Below are positions 1-12,914 of a DNA stretch of 64,000 nt, piece after piece. Source of the DNA: Straminergon stramineum (Eukaryota > Streptophyta > Bryopsida > Hypnales > Calliergonaceae); the NCBI GenBank assembly GCA_963920665.1, contig OY987272.1, forward strand, positions 17,055,001 to 17,119,000, read 5' to 3'. The notes under the pieces were generated by a model. The model was not told the DNA's origin and did no database searches. It saw nothing but the letters and a program-made list of their open reading frames with translations. A program made the position numbers and the translations under genes. Numbering within the stretch: the stretch's first letter is position 1; every line of letters starts with the position of its first letter.

Positions 1-147
1 TGTTACTTGTGTGAACTCTATTTGTTGGTGATTCATTGTAAATCCTTGTAGAAAGATTTCAACAACCCTTTCTTGCTACTTAGCTCTAATACAATCAATA
101 CCATCAATGGTGTGTAAAGTAGGCCTAATTAAAACAAGAGCATTATA

Positions 148-1843
148 GCCTTTAAAGGACTCGAGGTGTTTTTCAAGAGAAATTGTCAAAAACTAACATT
201 TTAGTGCATTGCCTAAAATTGAAAATCAACTCTTTTTCTTTATTAACTTTGACCAAACAAAAGTCCAATAGACTATGACATAATGACAATGTGTTGGAAA
301 ATTTTCAGCCCATTTGTATGTATGGATTAAAAGATTATAATGTTTGAAGTGAGAAAAACTCCTTCAATCTTTTTGTTCTTGCGAAACAAAGTCAATAGAC
401 TTTGAGCCCCCTGAGAGTAAAATTTTTGTTCTTGATGAATTTGCATCTCTCCACTATTGTATTCTATGTCTTGTTAGGTAAACTCATGTAACATTTCAAT
501 ATCTAATATGGAGTCTAGTTTACCCTAAATCACCTTGCAATACACTAGTCATTTTTTATGATTTCTTGTGCAATGAAGAATTTTTTAAAATTGGAATCCT
601 AATGGTGAGAAGTTAGAGATAAATATTTGGAGTATGTGGACAATTTTTAAGAATTTTGACTTCATTGATGGGTGCGTGCATGGTTAAGTGGACCAAAAAT
701 GATAGAACTCCACATCCATATAATTCACTACAAGGCTAGCTAGAAAAACTTTACACAAGGAATGTAAGCACAATAATTGGGAGAGAGGCACAAGACAATG
801 TAGAATAAACATTGGAGAGGATCCTCTAAGAGGCCTACAATGGATCCAACCCCAAATGCCTATGACATCATCCACTCCTTCTAGTACCCTAAATCATAAA
901 AATGCCAACGTTCAAAATTGATCCAATGTTCAATATTGATTAGAAGCCCATCTGCAATTTCTAGTAACATTTAGGATTCCAATTTTTTTTTTTAAAACCC
1001 ATTGTTTGGACTCTTTTGTAGACTTTTGAAAATATGACGCAATTCAGCCCTTTCAAAAGTCCATATCTATTCATTTAAGATCAATATCAAGTAGATCAAT
1101 AGAATTTCTTGGCTCCTCAGTCTACATTACATCACACAAGGAGTTACTATACAATACAATAACAAGAATGTTTGCTTCATTAAAATGACTCTTACACAAT
1201 GTTGTATGGAGGTTTGAGAATTCACATTGCAACTTTAAAAGTCTACTACTCTTTATTTAAATAAGAGACCTTCTAAATAATTACATAATTGTCTTTGCAT
1301 TCAAATTGAGGATGTATGTTCAAATTTATAGCTACAATGGTGTAGTGAATTATCTACAATGTGGCTTGCAATACAAAGGTGTTGCTAAAAAAACACTATG
1401 ACTTATAAAGTGGTCCACTCAATCACGCATACACCTTGATTGCAAGATAATAGGGCTTGTGTCAAAAAAAGAAGATAATAGGGGTAGAAGTTAGAAGAAA
1501 ATATTTCCTCTCGAAACTGCTTTAGTATAGCTAATAAAGTTTGACTCCTATTAGAATGTGATTTTTAAACTAAAATTTGTTTACTTTGGACATTTATATG
1601 CCATATTTTATTAGTTATATACATGAAAAATTTCAAAAGTCAATGAGGGGTTTACCAAAAGATGCCCCAAAGATATCCAAATTGCCCAATTTTTTTCAAG
1701 GAGCATAACTTTTGATCATAATTTTTTGAACATAATATGATTTTGACATAATATTGAGAACATCCATTAAAAATTGACTACATGTAACCTAACCTGAGTT
1801 TCCAAATGTCTATTGAACAAACACTTGGTCTTTAAGGGATTAA
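148..1843 (+). repeat. Family F TTAA element, interrupted copy
   Basis: The left part (about 148-425) and the right part (about 1526-1843) resemble the first and last halves of the 587-bp element at 40749-41335. They share the 'attaaaagattataatgttt' stretch and the stretch before the end 'ctttaagggattaa'. About 1.1 kb of unrelated AT-rich DNA separates them, so this looks like one old copy opened by a later insertion. The left TTAA end is eroded. The limits of the inner insertion are approximate. Confidence 0.5.
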
Positions 1844-3922
1844 GTATAAGTGACTCTGATACAATAGCATTGTCTTCTTTTTTGAAATAGGGCCTATTCA
1901 ATTTCCTCACAAGTATTATTTAAATGTTTGGATATCACTATAGATTAGCAAGAACAAACAAATGAAAATTGTGTGGGTAAGAGGTTGATAGTTGAAATTG
2001 TCACAATTTGCTTTAAACCCTTGATTGACTAAGGAGACTCCTTTTTTTTGAAAACTTAGGAAAATTCTATTGACCTTCTCATTGGGATTAATTTTTGCAC
2101 AAATTTTTTAGGATGGATGCTAATCATCTTGATCTACATGTGAAAATTTGTTTCACATCATTCTAATAAATATTGCAAAAATTATAAGTTTTTTTTTTCT
2201 AATTTCAATGTCAAACGGGCATCTAAAAATATATTCTAAAGATTCATTAATTAATTTAATTTAATTGTATAGATTGATACCTACTCAAAAACATTTGAAC
2301 CACTCAATTCTAAACAAGGAAATGAAAGTTATGATGGTTTTCATTTTTTGTTCAGTAAAGGTTGAAAAAACATATAAAGTTGTATTTTAGAGTCAAAATT
2401 TTCTGGTATAAAAAAGGGCTATATTGTTATTACAAGAACATTCTCAACGTTTAGATTAACAATTATCAACTTCTTGTAATTTTTTAAAAGATGAATACAA
2501 ATTTTTTTTTGTATAAAGTTTTTTCTGTATGCTCTCAACCCATTTTCCATCATATTGACCAAATGCTATGTTTTTTTTCCAAGAAATGTTGAAAGACAAA
2601 ACTCACCTAAAGGAAGGACTACAAAGCTGTACTTTGGGAAGTTTAGCCACATTAATCTTGCAATGGATGGAGATTTTCATTGTGAAATTTTAGGATGATG
2701 TACTTGAACAAGTTAACTAAGGGATCATACATTTGGATTTGTTAGAGAATAAATATAGATGAAGATTTTAGCCTTGCTTATACACCAGAGTTAATTATTT
2801 TTTCATATAAGAGATTTTGGTTAAAAGGAAAGAAGTTGAAATGTAGATTTTCTAAAATTGCACCCTAATTTCAACTTCTTCATTGTTCATATTGAACACA
2901 ATGCTATAAATATATATTTGTTTTGTAGAATTTTTATTGCGATTATTTTGAAATACACTTGATTTTAAGTTGTTCTACCAAAGATGTATAGTAAATACAT
3001 GTAAAAGTGTTTGAATAAGCATTTGAGCACAATTTCTATCATTAACTTGTCTAAATTTTGTCAAATCTCATTGGATGTTGTTTGCTTGAAGTAATATATT
3101 TATCATCTTGAATGCGGATGTCAAAGTGGTTAGGAATTACTTCCAAAGGGTTCCAAATTTCATTTACTAGATGATGAATGAAGTACTATTGGATGATGTT
3201 TTGTCCAAATACCTTCTCATTCATTCAATACCTTCTGAAATCTCTTGAAGATGACCTTCTTTTTATGACCAATTTGATGAAATTTATAGAAATACTGGAT
3301 GGAACTAATGTAATCCCACTAATACACAAGCAAGAATGTGCAAAATTTCAAAAAGGATTCAAACCTTCAATGATTAAACAACTACATAATACAATATGAG
3401 GTTCTTAAAACACTCATGCTCTAAAAGTGCCCACCTTCTCAAATGTATAATTTTTTTGTACATGTTTCATTTTCGTTGTCACTCCAATGATGTACAAATA
3501 GTGTACATTTGAGGAGGTGGGAGATTTTAGAACCCTATGCCATTGCAACTTCAAAAATTCATCACTAATTCCACAAAACTCCAAAAACTATGAGACAACT
3601 TGGGTTAAAGTCAATTCCATTTGTTTTTTAAGGAAAATTTACTGAAAAGTATTTCAAGAAGTTTCACCTCCTCAAATTCAGTTTCATCTCCTACATGGGC
3701 GCTTCATGGACCTCCTACTCAAGTGGTCCAATTTTTACATTAATCCTACAAGGTCGATTTAGTGTTGAAGTTTGGCCCAACCTTGCAATATAGCCAGGGA
3801 GGATTGCCCCCCTTATTGCCCCATGTTTTATCCCTACAGAAAACACCTAGAATATTTTTTACCACATATGATGAAATTTGCAAAATCAGAATTCATATAT
3901 GCAATCAAAGGCCCCACTTTCA
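1844..3922. other. AT-rich intergenic DNA, no gene seen
   Basis: Roughly 2 kb of AT-rich sequence with long T and A runs. The short open frames (for example 3178-3399) have no recognisable motif, no splice context and no coding-like composition. I see no RNA gene or intact element here. Confidence 0.6.
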
Positions 3923-4068
3923 TTAACCCTTGCATAATGTTGAGGCCCCAAAGTGGTTGATGGATGACATCATTGTTCTATGTAGAAACAAAGAATGCAC
4001 CTATTGGTCCAATAACCAGTTTGAGTAGTTTTAGTGACTACCTTGATCATGGGGGCTATGTCCTCTAA
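3923..4068 (-). repeat. Family C short TTAA element
   Basis: Runs from TTAACCC to CTAACCC. It is the reverse complement of the elements at 15257-15391 and 56439-56588, sharing the core 'cctattggtccaataa'. Its right end overlaps the first bases of the family B copy at 4065, so two elements are joined through one TTAA-like tetranucleotide, here mutated to CTAA. Confidence 0.6.
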
Positions 4069-4275
4069 CCCATAAACGTCAATGTGAACATTCAGTGTCT
4101 AATGGATGACAAAGCATCTATATATGTGGGACATAAGTGCAACTATTCATCCTTGTAATTTTGTGTAGAAAGAGGAGATCTTCTATGAGTGCTTTTAGAT
4201 TTTTGTAAACCAATGATTCCCATGGTATCAAAATCAATGATTTCCATGGTCAACAGTCTGTCCTTTTAGGATTAA
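4065..4275 (+). repeat. Family B TTAA element
   Basis: About 211 bp. It shares the stretch 'gcaactattcatc', followed by an 'agagatcttc'-like run, with copies at 14399-14638 (reverse), 44754-44983 and 56214-56442. The right end is TTTAGGATTAAGG; the left end is shared with the family C copy just before it. It has no coding capacity. Confidence 0.65.
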
Positions 4276-4568
4276 GGGTGAAGAGAGGTGAAAAAATACT
4301 AGATTTATGCAGCACAAAATAAGGGGCAATTTTTACATTTACCCTTGGATGGGATGGGACAATAAGGGATCAGTTCAGCTGACCCCGGCCCTTGCAATAT
4401 AACTTAACTTAGTAGTAGTCCACTCAGCCAGTCCAGTGCCAGTAAAGCACCGAGGACGGATGAGAACTCGCAGTCAGTCAGCAAGGATACAAGAATCATG
4501 ATGCTCCCAGACCTCAGACCAAACCTGCAGGCAGACAGACACCGAGCTCCGACACGGCCGTCAGGCCC

Positions 4569-4830
4569 GAGCCTCACCAGCTTCGGCAAACCGAGCCCAA
4601 TCATACCGAGCCCCAGCAGCCTCTCCAACGCTAACCCCAGCAGCTTCGTCATCCCCGAGCCCCAGCAGCTTCGCCATCCCCGAACCTCACCAGCTTCGTC
4701 ATCCCCGAGCCTCATCAGCTTCGTCCAACCCGAACCCCAGCAGCTTCGCCATCCCCGAGCCTCATCAGCTTCGTCCAACCGAACCTCATGCTGACCCAGT
4801 AGCTTCGTCCTCATCAGCTTCGTCCGACCC
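4569..4830. repeat. GC-rich minisatellite, about 24-bp units
   Basis: An imperfect tandem array with unit close to CCCGAGCCCCAGCAGCTTCG plus CATC. The number of units and the internal spacing vary. It is much richer in GC than the AT-rich DNA to its left and marks an abrupt composition change. Open frames exist on both strands (4498-4794 and 4404-4847) simply because the array lacks stops. The encoded P/S-rich peptide is not recognisable and I do not call it a gene. Confidence 0.7.
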
Positions 4831-6588
4831 GTAAGGCAAGCGAGCACCCGAGAGAGACGAAGCGGGAGACCCGGGTGCCTGCCCTTCTTCTCCGCAGGAA
4901 GCTGAAGCTCGCCGTCCCCTGCTGCGCCACGTTCCCCCGACCCCCGACCCCACCGGGGCAGCCATCGATGGGTGCGACACTAGCTTTTGCTTTCAAGGCT
5001 TTGTCAGTCGTCACAAGCAACAAAGCCTTCACTTAGAACTACACCAAGCACCACTCTCTTCCCTTAAGCTTAGCTTACTACAGTAGCTCAGGTCTGTTTT
5101 CTCACGCACACTTCATTCAGTCGGAGCCTTTTATGCTTATTGTATTGTAAGCTTTCTGGAAAGTTTAAGCTTACCGTAGTGCTCATCTCTTCATTCACTC
5201 CTGCCTGTCGGCCTGCCATTCCTCCCGTACCAAATGATTCCTCCTCTTCCCCTTCACTGAGTTTCTTTCATGATGCGCCAATCCCAATCCGGGCACCAAG
5301 AGCATCAAGGGCACCACCAGAGGACGGACAGACGAACGAGACAGGGCAAGCCCTGACGTTTACTGAACTTTGCATGTGGACACAATTGTTGCTGCGCTTC
5401 AATGGTTTTGTGAGCTTGTTGTTTCGCCAAGATTCGTCTCGTGAATGCCGGCTTCAGGCTTTGGTAGGGAATAGGTATGTGTGGGCTTCGCTTTCGTTTT
5501 GGTTGGGAATTCGTTTGGGGAGGTGGGTGATCAGGAACTCTAGGGTTTGTGGGTTCGTTGCACAGCAATCGGCATCTTCTGCTCCTTGTTGCAGTGGTTT
5601 CGGATTTTATTGGCGTTTGGTGTGTTGCGCGTGGGTGGAGTGTTGATTAAGGGTGTAGTTTTCGGGGTGCTGCGTTTCTGTAGGTGTCTTAGAGATGTGT
5701 GCGAAGCTTTTATGAAAGACGTCGTAGTTGGAGGGCATTGTTATTTGGTATTTTCAATATTTTCACCTGCTTTGGTATTGCGTTTGCAGAAGAGCAGAGG
5801 AGGGACCATTTTTTTGGTCTGACAGGGGGGCAGGGAGGTTGCTGCACGAGCTTGGGAAATGAATGGAGTAGGGATGCATCGGAGGTTGGGTGAGATTTTG
5901 TGTAGATCAAGCGAATGGGATTATTACTGGGCATGAAAATTTAGGGAACGAGTGCGGTTAGTAGTGGAATTTCTGGGACTTGGAGCGCGTTGTCTATGGC
6001 GTAGGAAGAAAAAAACGTGAAACTTTTCGGCCACGACTTAGTTTTCACTGCAAGTATGCAATGAGCGTAGAGTGGGAAATGGGGTAGAATGCAACCCGCT
6101 AGTCGTTGAAAACACTCCTGGGTTATGGGAATTTATTATAATCAACTGATACCACATCTAGGGTATGCTTTGTGAGAGAAAATCGAGCGTTGGGTGCCAT
6201 TTGAAACCAATTCTCTTAGCCAGTTTGATATAGTTTAGAATTCTACCCACTTTTTTTAAGGTAGTCGTTGAGAATTCTCCTGTCATGGGGAATTTGTAAC
6301 CAACATCTGATATCACATCTATGTTGCGAAAGTGGGGGCTTCCTGAGGACTCCCTAATGTATCATTTTTGTTCTCTTTTGGTCAGGCATGGATGAAGAGA
6401 TGAGAAGACCTGCATTATGAGAGCTCAAGTCAATGGAGGGGTTGTGGACAGTAGGGTAGAGGTGAATGCAGGTGCCTGGAGACGATTGGCATGACTGGGT
6501 GATGGCGTTCCAGGGATCCCTAGCAGGGAATTTAGTATTATTGTTATTATTACTGTTGAGGGATGTGTTGCGCTCGATCTCCTAGCCG
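4831..6588 (+). promoter_or_regulatory. GC-rich leader and probable promoter region of the HK1 gene
   Basis: This stretch, richer in GC than its surroundings, lies directly upstream of the kinase start codon and probably holds its promoter, a long 5' leader and perhaps a leader intron. No single TATA box or transcription start can be fixed. An open frame at 5140-5646 has no recognisable domain. A diverged direct repeat of about 75 bp is present at about 6098-6170 and 6260-6330 (shared 'tagtcgttga' and 'cacatct'), offset by about 163 bp. In-frame stop 6583-6585 lies just before the chosen start at 6589. Confidence 0.45.
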
Positions 6589-9500
6589 ATGCACTCAGGC
6601 TGTCTCTGGGAGTCCAAAATGTTCAGACTTGCTTCAATATGGAACCTGCCTCAGGAAAGGCAAGGGTCGTATCAATCCTTGGATCCAGAAATGGAGCAAT
6701 TGCCGCATCCAAGTCGCAACCTCACGGTCTCTCGTGTTGTCATCATGGTGAGGGTTCCTCAAACAAGAGACTGTAGGTTTTATGGGTGATGCTGAGTGGA
6801 AGTTGAGTAGATGTTTGTAAGGAGTTCAGTTTCTGCGCGAAGTCTGTACGTAAAAGGTCCTGTAACTAAAATGGAGTTTGAGAGGCGTGATTTGCAAACT
6901 GATGACTTATTAATTTGTTGATGACTTGTTTGGAACAGATAACTGTGGCAGTCTTGGTGGGGCTTCTTACTATAAGCACCTGGTATTTCACGCACAGTTA
7001 TCCCAAGAGTGCGGTGGCCAATCTTTCGCAATCCCTGCGTCGTGAAATTTTGGAAAACACATCCGAGCTTCTGGATGAAATATTTTCTATGAACACGTAC
7101 GGATCAATGGCTATTGCAAATCTGATGGAGAAGAACTTCTTGGGAGATGACTTCAGCAAAGACAATTTCAACCGAGTATGTGATACACTGACGTGAACTC
7201 TGCAAAGATTTTTGTTTTCTTTCCTTTTTTAGAACGGTTCGGATGGAGCCATCAAGGGTTCACTTTCCTGGGTGGTAGTATTGTAGCTATTCCCATCAGC
7301 TTGGTACTGCTTATTGATGCTCGTGGGGAGGGAAATTTTTTTTTTAATCCGATTATACTTGTTTAGTACGCTTTTTTCTGTATTCAGCATTGTTCAGGGA
7401 ATTCCGGATTGCAGAAGTTTGCCAATGCGCTTGTTTTCCTTATCTTGCAGATCCGTGATGCTTCGTGGGCAGTTTTCAAGGCTCTTCCAGTGGTGACGTC
7501 ACTAGGGGTGACTGCTGTCAATGGGCTGACAGCAGTCTACAATCGTGGTTTTAAAGATGAAATAGAAGGTTTCAGAGGGAATTTCTGTCTATACTCGAAT
7601 GACACCAATGGTTCACCAGTTTATTACAAGGAGTATGTGTCGGAGGTGACCGGGAACCCGGTTGGACCACCTTTAATGCTAGAATTCCCAAGTGCCCTTC
7701 AGGATACGCCTTGGTTCCAGAAAGCAATCTCCTACCCTGTCAACAATCTCACTTGGACCATCGGTCGAAGCTTGACAAGTAAGCAATATTGTGGCTAATT
7801 TCTTAGAAGTGTTGGCGTTGCAAATGAGAATTGTAAGGACTAGGAAACGTTGATTTTTTGATAGAGGTGCCGTTTGGGTAATACTGGCGAAGATGGATGT
7901 TGATCAGTGGATGGAAACGTCAACTGAAATGTTACAAAGTGAACTTGATCAGAGTGTAGGGAGAGCAGACTGGCAATCACTATTATGTGTGGCAAGTAGC
8001 TGACGGCAATCTGCATTGATGCAGGTGGACAAGCATTCGTGCAGTGTGGGATATCTAAACAGGCCAGGGCCTCGAATGAAGTGGCTCTGGTTCACTCATC
8101 ATTGAGTGCTATTGCCATTAATAGTTTCATATCATCTCTGGAGTTGAAAGGTAACTCAGTGCTTAATTCAAATCTCAAACGAATAACTTTCTTGGAGCTT
8201 CTTTTGTATGGGGAAGCGAGAGTGTTGGTGGGAATTGAGTCATTGGTTCGCTACTATCACCGTGTTGACAACTGAACTATCCTTCACGAGAAAATTGTCC
8301 TGGTTTTGTTCACTTTCAAATATAGAAGCTCTCTTGTAAGCGTGCTAACCATAGGTTTTCCTTTTTACATTACTGAATGAATTCTTATCACTGTGGCAGG
8401 GGGAAGCGTCTTTATTGCTGATGAGCAGGGAACTCTGTTATTTTCATCCGAGCCAACAGTCTGTGTTTTGAGCAACAAAAGTGAGTGTGAGAATACTCCA
8501 TTAGATCGAAACTCTGTTCTGAACGATGGAAAATCATTTCTTGAGGACCAGGTTGGATTGGCCAACTTGGTCATGAGCGAAACCCATGTGTCTGATGTTA
8601 TCTTGAAGGGAAAACGGTACTCGGTGGACAGTTGGCCATACACGTTCAAGACAGTGAGGCTATCTGTGGTGGTCATGATCCCAAGGCACAGTTTCTGGGG
8701 TCCTATGGACTACTATACTCGCATTACATGGATTTCACTACCCCTCCTTTCCGTCGGTGTGGTCTTCATTGGTTGTAGTCTCATCTATCTCCTTGTCGAG
8801 CAAGTACAGGCAGAAGAGAAGCTAAGAGCAGAGATTCTGAGACAATCGGAGGCTAAGAACCGTGCAGAAGCAAGTCGAGATGCCAAAACGAATTTTCTTT
8901 CTAGTATGAGGTCAGTGATATTGTCAAATCTCATGACCTGGTTATGCGTTTAGTAAAATAGATTTTCAGTCACTATGATGAGGAATTTGGTGAGTGTCTT
9001 GAGTATGTGTTCATACTTCACTGAATAGGTTAGTATTTACAGTTCTTCCCGTTTCCTATAAATTATGATTGAATGGTTTGGTAAGACTGGTGGCATATTT
9101 TGACGATTTTAATTGTGGTGGTTCTGGACAGCCATGAGCTGAGAACGCCGATGGCATGCATCATAGGCCTCTTAGACATGCTTCTGATGGAGAACCTCAC
9201 TGTAGAGCATGAGGGGAGTATTCGACAAATTCACCGTTGCGCCACATCTCTGGTTTCTTTGCTCAATTCTGCTCTGGATATTGCAAAGGTTTAACCTTCT
9301 CCTTGATTTTTGATTCGATTCTGCCTGGGTTTAAGGATTTGGTTATTGCAGCACGTATATGACCGTGGAGACTTCTGTTGGAGCTACTCTTAGTTGCTCT
9401 ATGTGCAGAGAAATAAAAAAAGTTCTGAAGGTTCTTTATTTTCAAGGCTTATTTGACGTACTAACGAGAGTGACTTTTGGACTTAACGCAGGTTGAATCA

Positions 9501-12500
9501 GGAAAGCTAGTCCTGGAGAAAGCAGAATTCAATCTGGAAGCAGAGCTTACTGCACTTATCGACGTTTTCTCTGTGCAGTGTGACAACAAGAACCTTCTAA
9601 TCAATCTCGATTTGGCAGGTTGGTTTGATTTCAACTTGTTCGATAATTGATTACGAAATGGATTTGTAGCTTTATTTTGTGATCACTTCTAGTATTTGTA
9701 CTTCATGTATTTGCAATCCCGTGTGGTTATGATGGGGAGGATTAGAGCACGTTGGAGTACGTGCAACGCACACAAACACGGAATTAGATGTATACAGTCG
9801 TTGTGATTTGTCAGATGCCCTCCTGTTTTAAGGGGTTTCATTGTTAAATGCGCAGATGATGTACCGAAGAGAGTGATTGGCGATTCCGCTCGAGTCATGC
9901 AAGTCTTCACAAACCTCGTTGGAAATAGCCTCAAATTTACATCCAAAGGTCGAATTATGGTGCGGGGTCGAATTGCCAATCCAGAAACTGATGTATCCGG
10001 TAGGACACATCAACGAAGTTTCAGCCCATTTTCACTTGAAAGATACACAGAGGCAGGTAGTGTTCCGGATGCAGTGGTCTTGGTCTTCGAGGTTGACGAT
10101 ACCGGTCCGGGGATTGAGCCAGGTTAGAAAATTTCCTCTTGCCCTGATTCATTGAGAATTTTTGTATTTGCTTCCTTTCCTTCAGTTCGTATATCACGTG
10201 AAGATTTGTAAATTGATGCATATAAATAACGTCGATTATAGTTGAATCCGGTTGATCAGATGTAGAGTTGTAACTTTAATTAGTCATTGCGTTTTTTCGT
10301 CTGGCAGTCTTAGCTATTTTCAGATTTTCAGTCTCTTCACAGCTGCATTCCTTCATGCACAAACTGATGTTGCTGTTTTTGTTTGTTTCTGCAGCTTTGC
10401 GTGAGAAGGTCTTCGAGAATTTCGTGCAAGGAAACGCCAGTACAACTCGCACGTATGACATGGTTACTACAACCTGGAATTCTTTGATTTGAAATCAAAT
10501 GCCCATTTGATGCTGTGGTCTCACAATATTCTGGTGTCTGGCATATGGTGTAGCAGTCTTTGATCTATAACTTGTGTTGCTAGCTGCATTGCACATCCAT
10601 GAAGCGAGCTCTGTTTTGTTTAGTGATTTCATAATCAGTGGTTAGTCATTTCATAATCAGTTTGGCCAATTTCATGTATGGATGAGATGTAGAAGATGAT
10701 TGCATTGGAGAAGTATTGGATCTTGCGATTGCAACTTGCAGAAGAGAGGAATATGCCTCACAATGCTTTGAAGGGGATAGATGAAGTGACGTGTATTTTG
10801 TTCTATGTCGGGTGCAGGCATGGTGGGACTGGCCTAGGGCTCGGCATTGTGCGTTCTCTGGTGCAGCTCATGGGAGGAAGCATACGGATCGTTGAGAAAA
10901 GTGGTCCAGGAGCAGTCTTTCAGTTCTCCGTATGCTTCCAACGGGCAACGTCATGCGATACTATTCCCTTCTGCTTACCTCCTTCATACCAAGGCACTGA
11001 GATCATCGTTGGCATTCCCGACACCGACTGCAGAGTTGTGGCATGCGAGTGGATCACCAAGCTTGGATTGAACGTTCACCAAGTGGAATCGTGGGAGCAG
11101 ATACTATTATACATGAGAGCTCTCAATAATAAGAGCTCTAACCTGGGCAAAAGATCTGGTTTTTTCGAGAACCTGTTATCAGACAGCTCAGAAGACGTTC
11201 AGAAACTCACCTCAGAGCCACCAAGACGCACTTCCTGGTCACACAGGTATGAGTTTTGGAGAAGTTGGAAGGACAGCAACGAAAGACTATCCACTGGAAA
11301 GATCAGGCAACTCATGATCCTGGATACCAGCCTTTTACCTAGCGATGTGAAAGCCGATTACTTGGAGGACTATCTCCAGGAGTCCGGGTTTTTAACCAGC
11401 TCCCCTATGAAGTGTCTGGATGGGTTGGGAGTCAGCAGCAAGTTGAACCTGAACGACAAACAGCGTAGAGAGCTCCAAGGGGACCTTTCAGTGGTGTGGG
11501 TGTGTTCTTCCAATGTCCATGAACCAATCAAAGCTGCCCTGCGCGCTGTTCGAAACTCGTTCATTGTGAGAAGGCCTCTGCACAACGCTCGATGGAAGGA
11601 GATTTTTCATCTGGTGTCTCGTGGGGAAGATACCCTTCTTTCACCGGAGGTGCAACGTCCACAGGAGCTTCTGGCAGCCAATATTATCAATTATGCAAAG
11701 CAGCAGGAGTGGCATGACCCGTATGCTTGTGATACGGAAGTGCAATTAGCTCAAGACTCCCCACGTCGGCCCATCTCTTCGGCCGGAGGAAGGAATGTGA
11801 GGCACAGGCCCACCGCTACCAAGTCGTTTCCTACTGAGGAAATCTCTTATTCCGAGATGGAAATCAGACCGTCTCCACAGGTCATGGATCCAGCTAGTAC
11901 TCAGAGCAGCTCAACCGCAAGTAGTAAGACCGTCATTAGACGGAACGCCCAAGCCCTGGCCCAGATGAATGGCAGAACCAAGAATGGGAATGCAATCAGC
12001 GCTTCCAAGCCTTTGGAGAAGCTTGAGATTCTAGTGGCAGAAGATACTCCTCTCCTTCGCAAATTGGCCGTGGCTATGTTGAGACGACTGGGTGCTGTCA
12101 CCTTCGAGGCTTCAAATGGACAGGAAGTTTTGGACGCTGTAAAGGCACGCATGCAGAACGCCCAAGCACCGTTTCACTGTATTTTGATGGACTGCCAGGT
12201 AAATTATTCCTCTCACAATGAAGCGTGGATATGTAATTTTTCCTTACTACTGCACTGATTAATCCTATTCTGTGCGAGGGAAAACCTAGTCACCATGAAA
12301 ATTAGTGTTGCATCAATTGTGGAGATTACGACATCGCAGGAATATTGTACTACCATAAATTAGTGCGACTACTTGTGGTTAATTTGGCAAACGAAAGTTG
12401 CTGCTTCCAAGTATAAGAGAATTGAAATGCATCATTTATGAAGCTTCAAAGATGGTAGCCAGATACACCGATAAAAAGAAAAAATCAATAGTATTCTACA

Positions 12501-12914
12501 TTTTTGTTCGGTGGAGTATGTTTCAGAGGTTGCTGTTATTAGCTATGAGCATCCAAAAAGTAAATTTTCTGGTTATAATGCAGGGTTAATCAGACCTACT
12601 GACAATTCATTTGGGGTTTTTAATTCCTGCAGATGCCTCTCATGGATGGCTACGAGTCGTGCAAGGCAGTGCGGGAATTTGAGAAGAGCCATGCTTGCCG
12701 AACTGCCATTGTGGCGTTGACAGCCAACGCGATGGCCAGCGATGAGCTCAAGTGCTTGAATGCGGGAATGGACGCCTTCCTCACCAAACCCATCGATCAA
12801 GAATACATGGTTCAGATTATCCTTCGAACTGTTACGTCTCATGGGAATGAACCTCCTACTGTGGCATCCCCAGCTACCCCGAAGAATAGTACTCCCCAGG
12901 AATTAGTCACTTGA
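6589..12914 (+). CDS. HK1: Hybrid sensor histidine kinase, AHK1/osmosensor type
   Basis: Eleven exons: 6589-6747, 6939-7175, 7451-7778, 8025-8150, 8400-8910, 9132-9288, 9492-9618, 9856-10122, 10395-10452, 10818-12198, 12633-12914. All introns are GT-AG and the phases close to 1210 aa; Arabidopsis AHK1 is of similar length. TM1 is about residues 50-70 and TM2 about 392-416, flanking a sensor region that resembles AHK1 rather than a CHASE cytokinin receptor. Kinase motifs: H-box SHELRTP (phospho-His455), N-box around N568-N572, G1 DTGPG (630-634), G2 HGGTGLGLG (658-666). A long linker follows (probably a degenerate receiver), then a receiver domain with E1065/D1066, phospho-acceptor D1115 in LMDCQMP, and K1169 in LTKP. 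AHK1 relays osmotic and water-deficit signals through phosphotransfer proteins. The start is the first ATG after the upstream stop; a second ATG at 6619 is possible. Confidence 0.93.

Noticed and set aside
4404..4847. Open frames on both strands across the GC-rich array (P/S-rich on one strand, G/L-rich on the other).
   Set aside because: They arise because the repeat has no stops in several frames; there is no splice context, no domain and no reason to prefer a strand.
6563..6751. Overlapping frame starting at 6563 in the first kinase exon.
   Set aside because: Only the frame from 6589 joins in phase to the membrane-spanning segment in exon 2.
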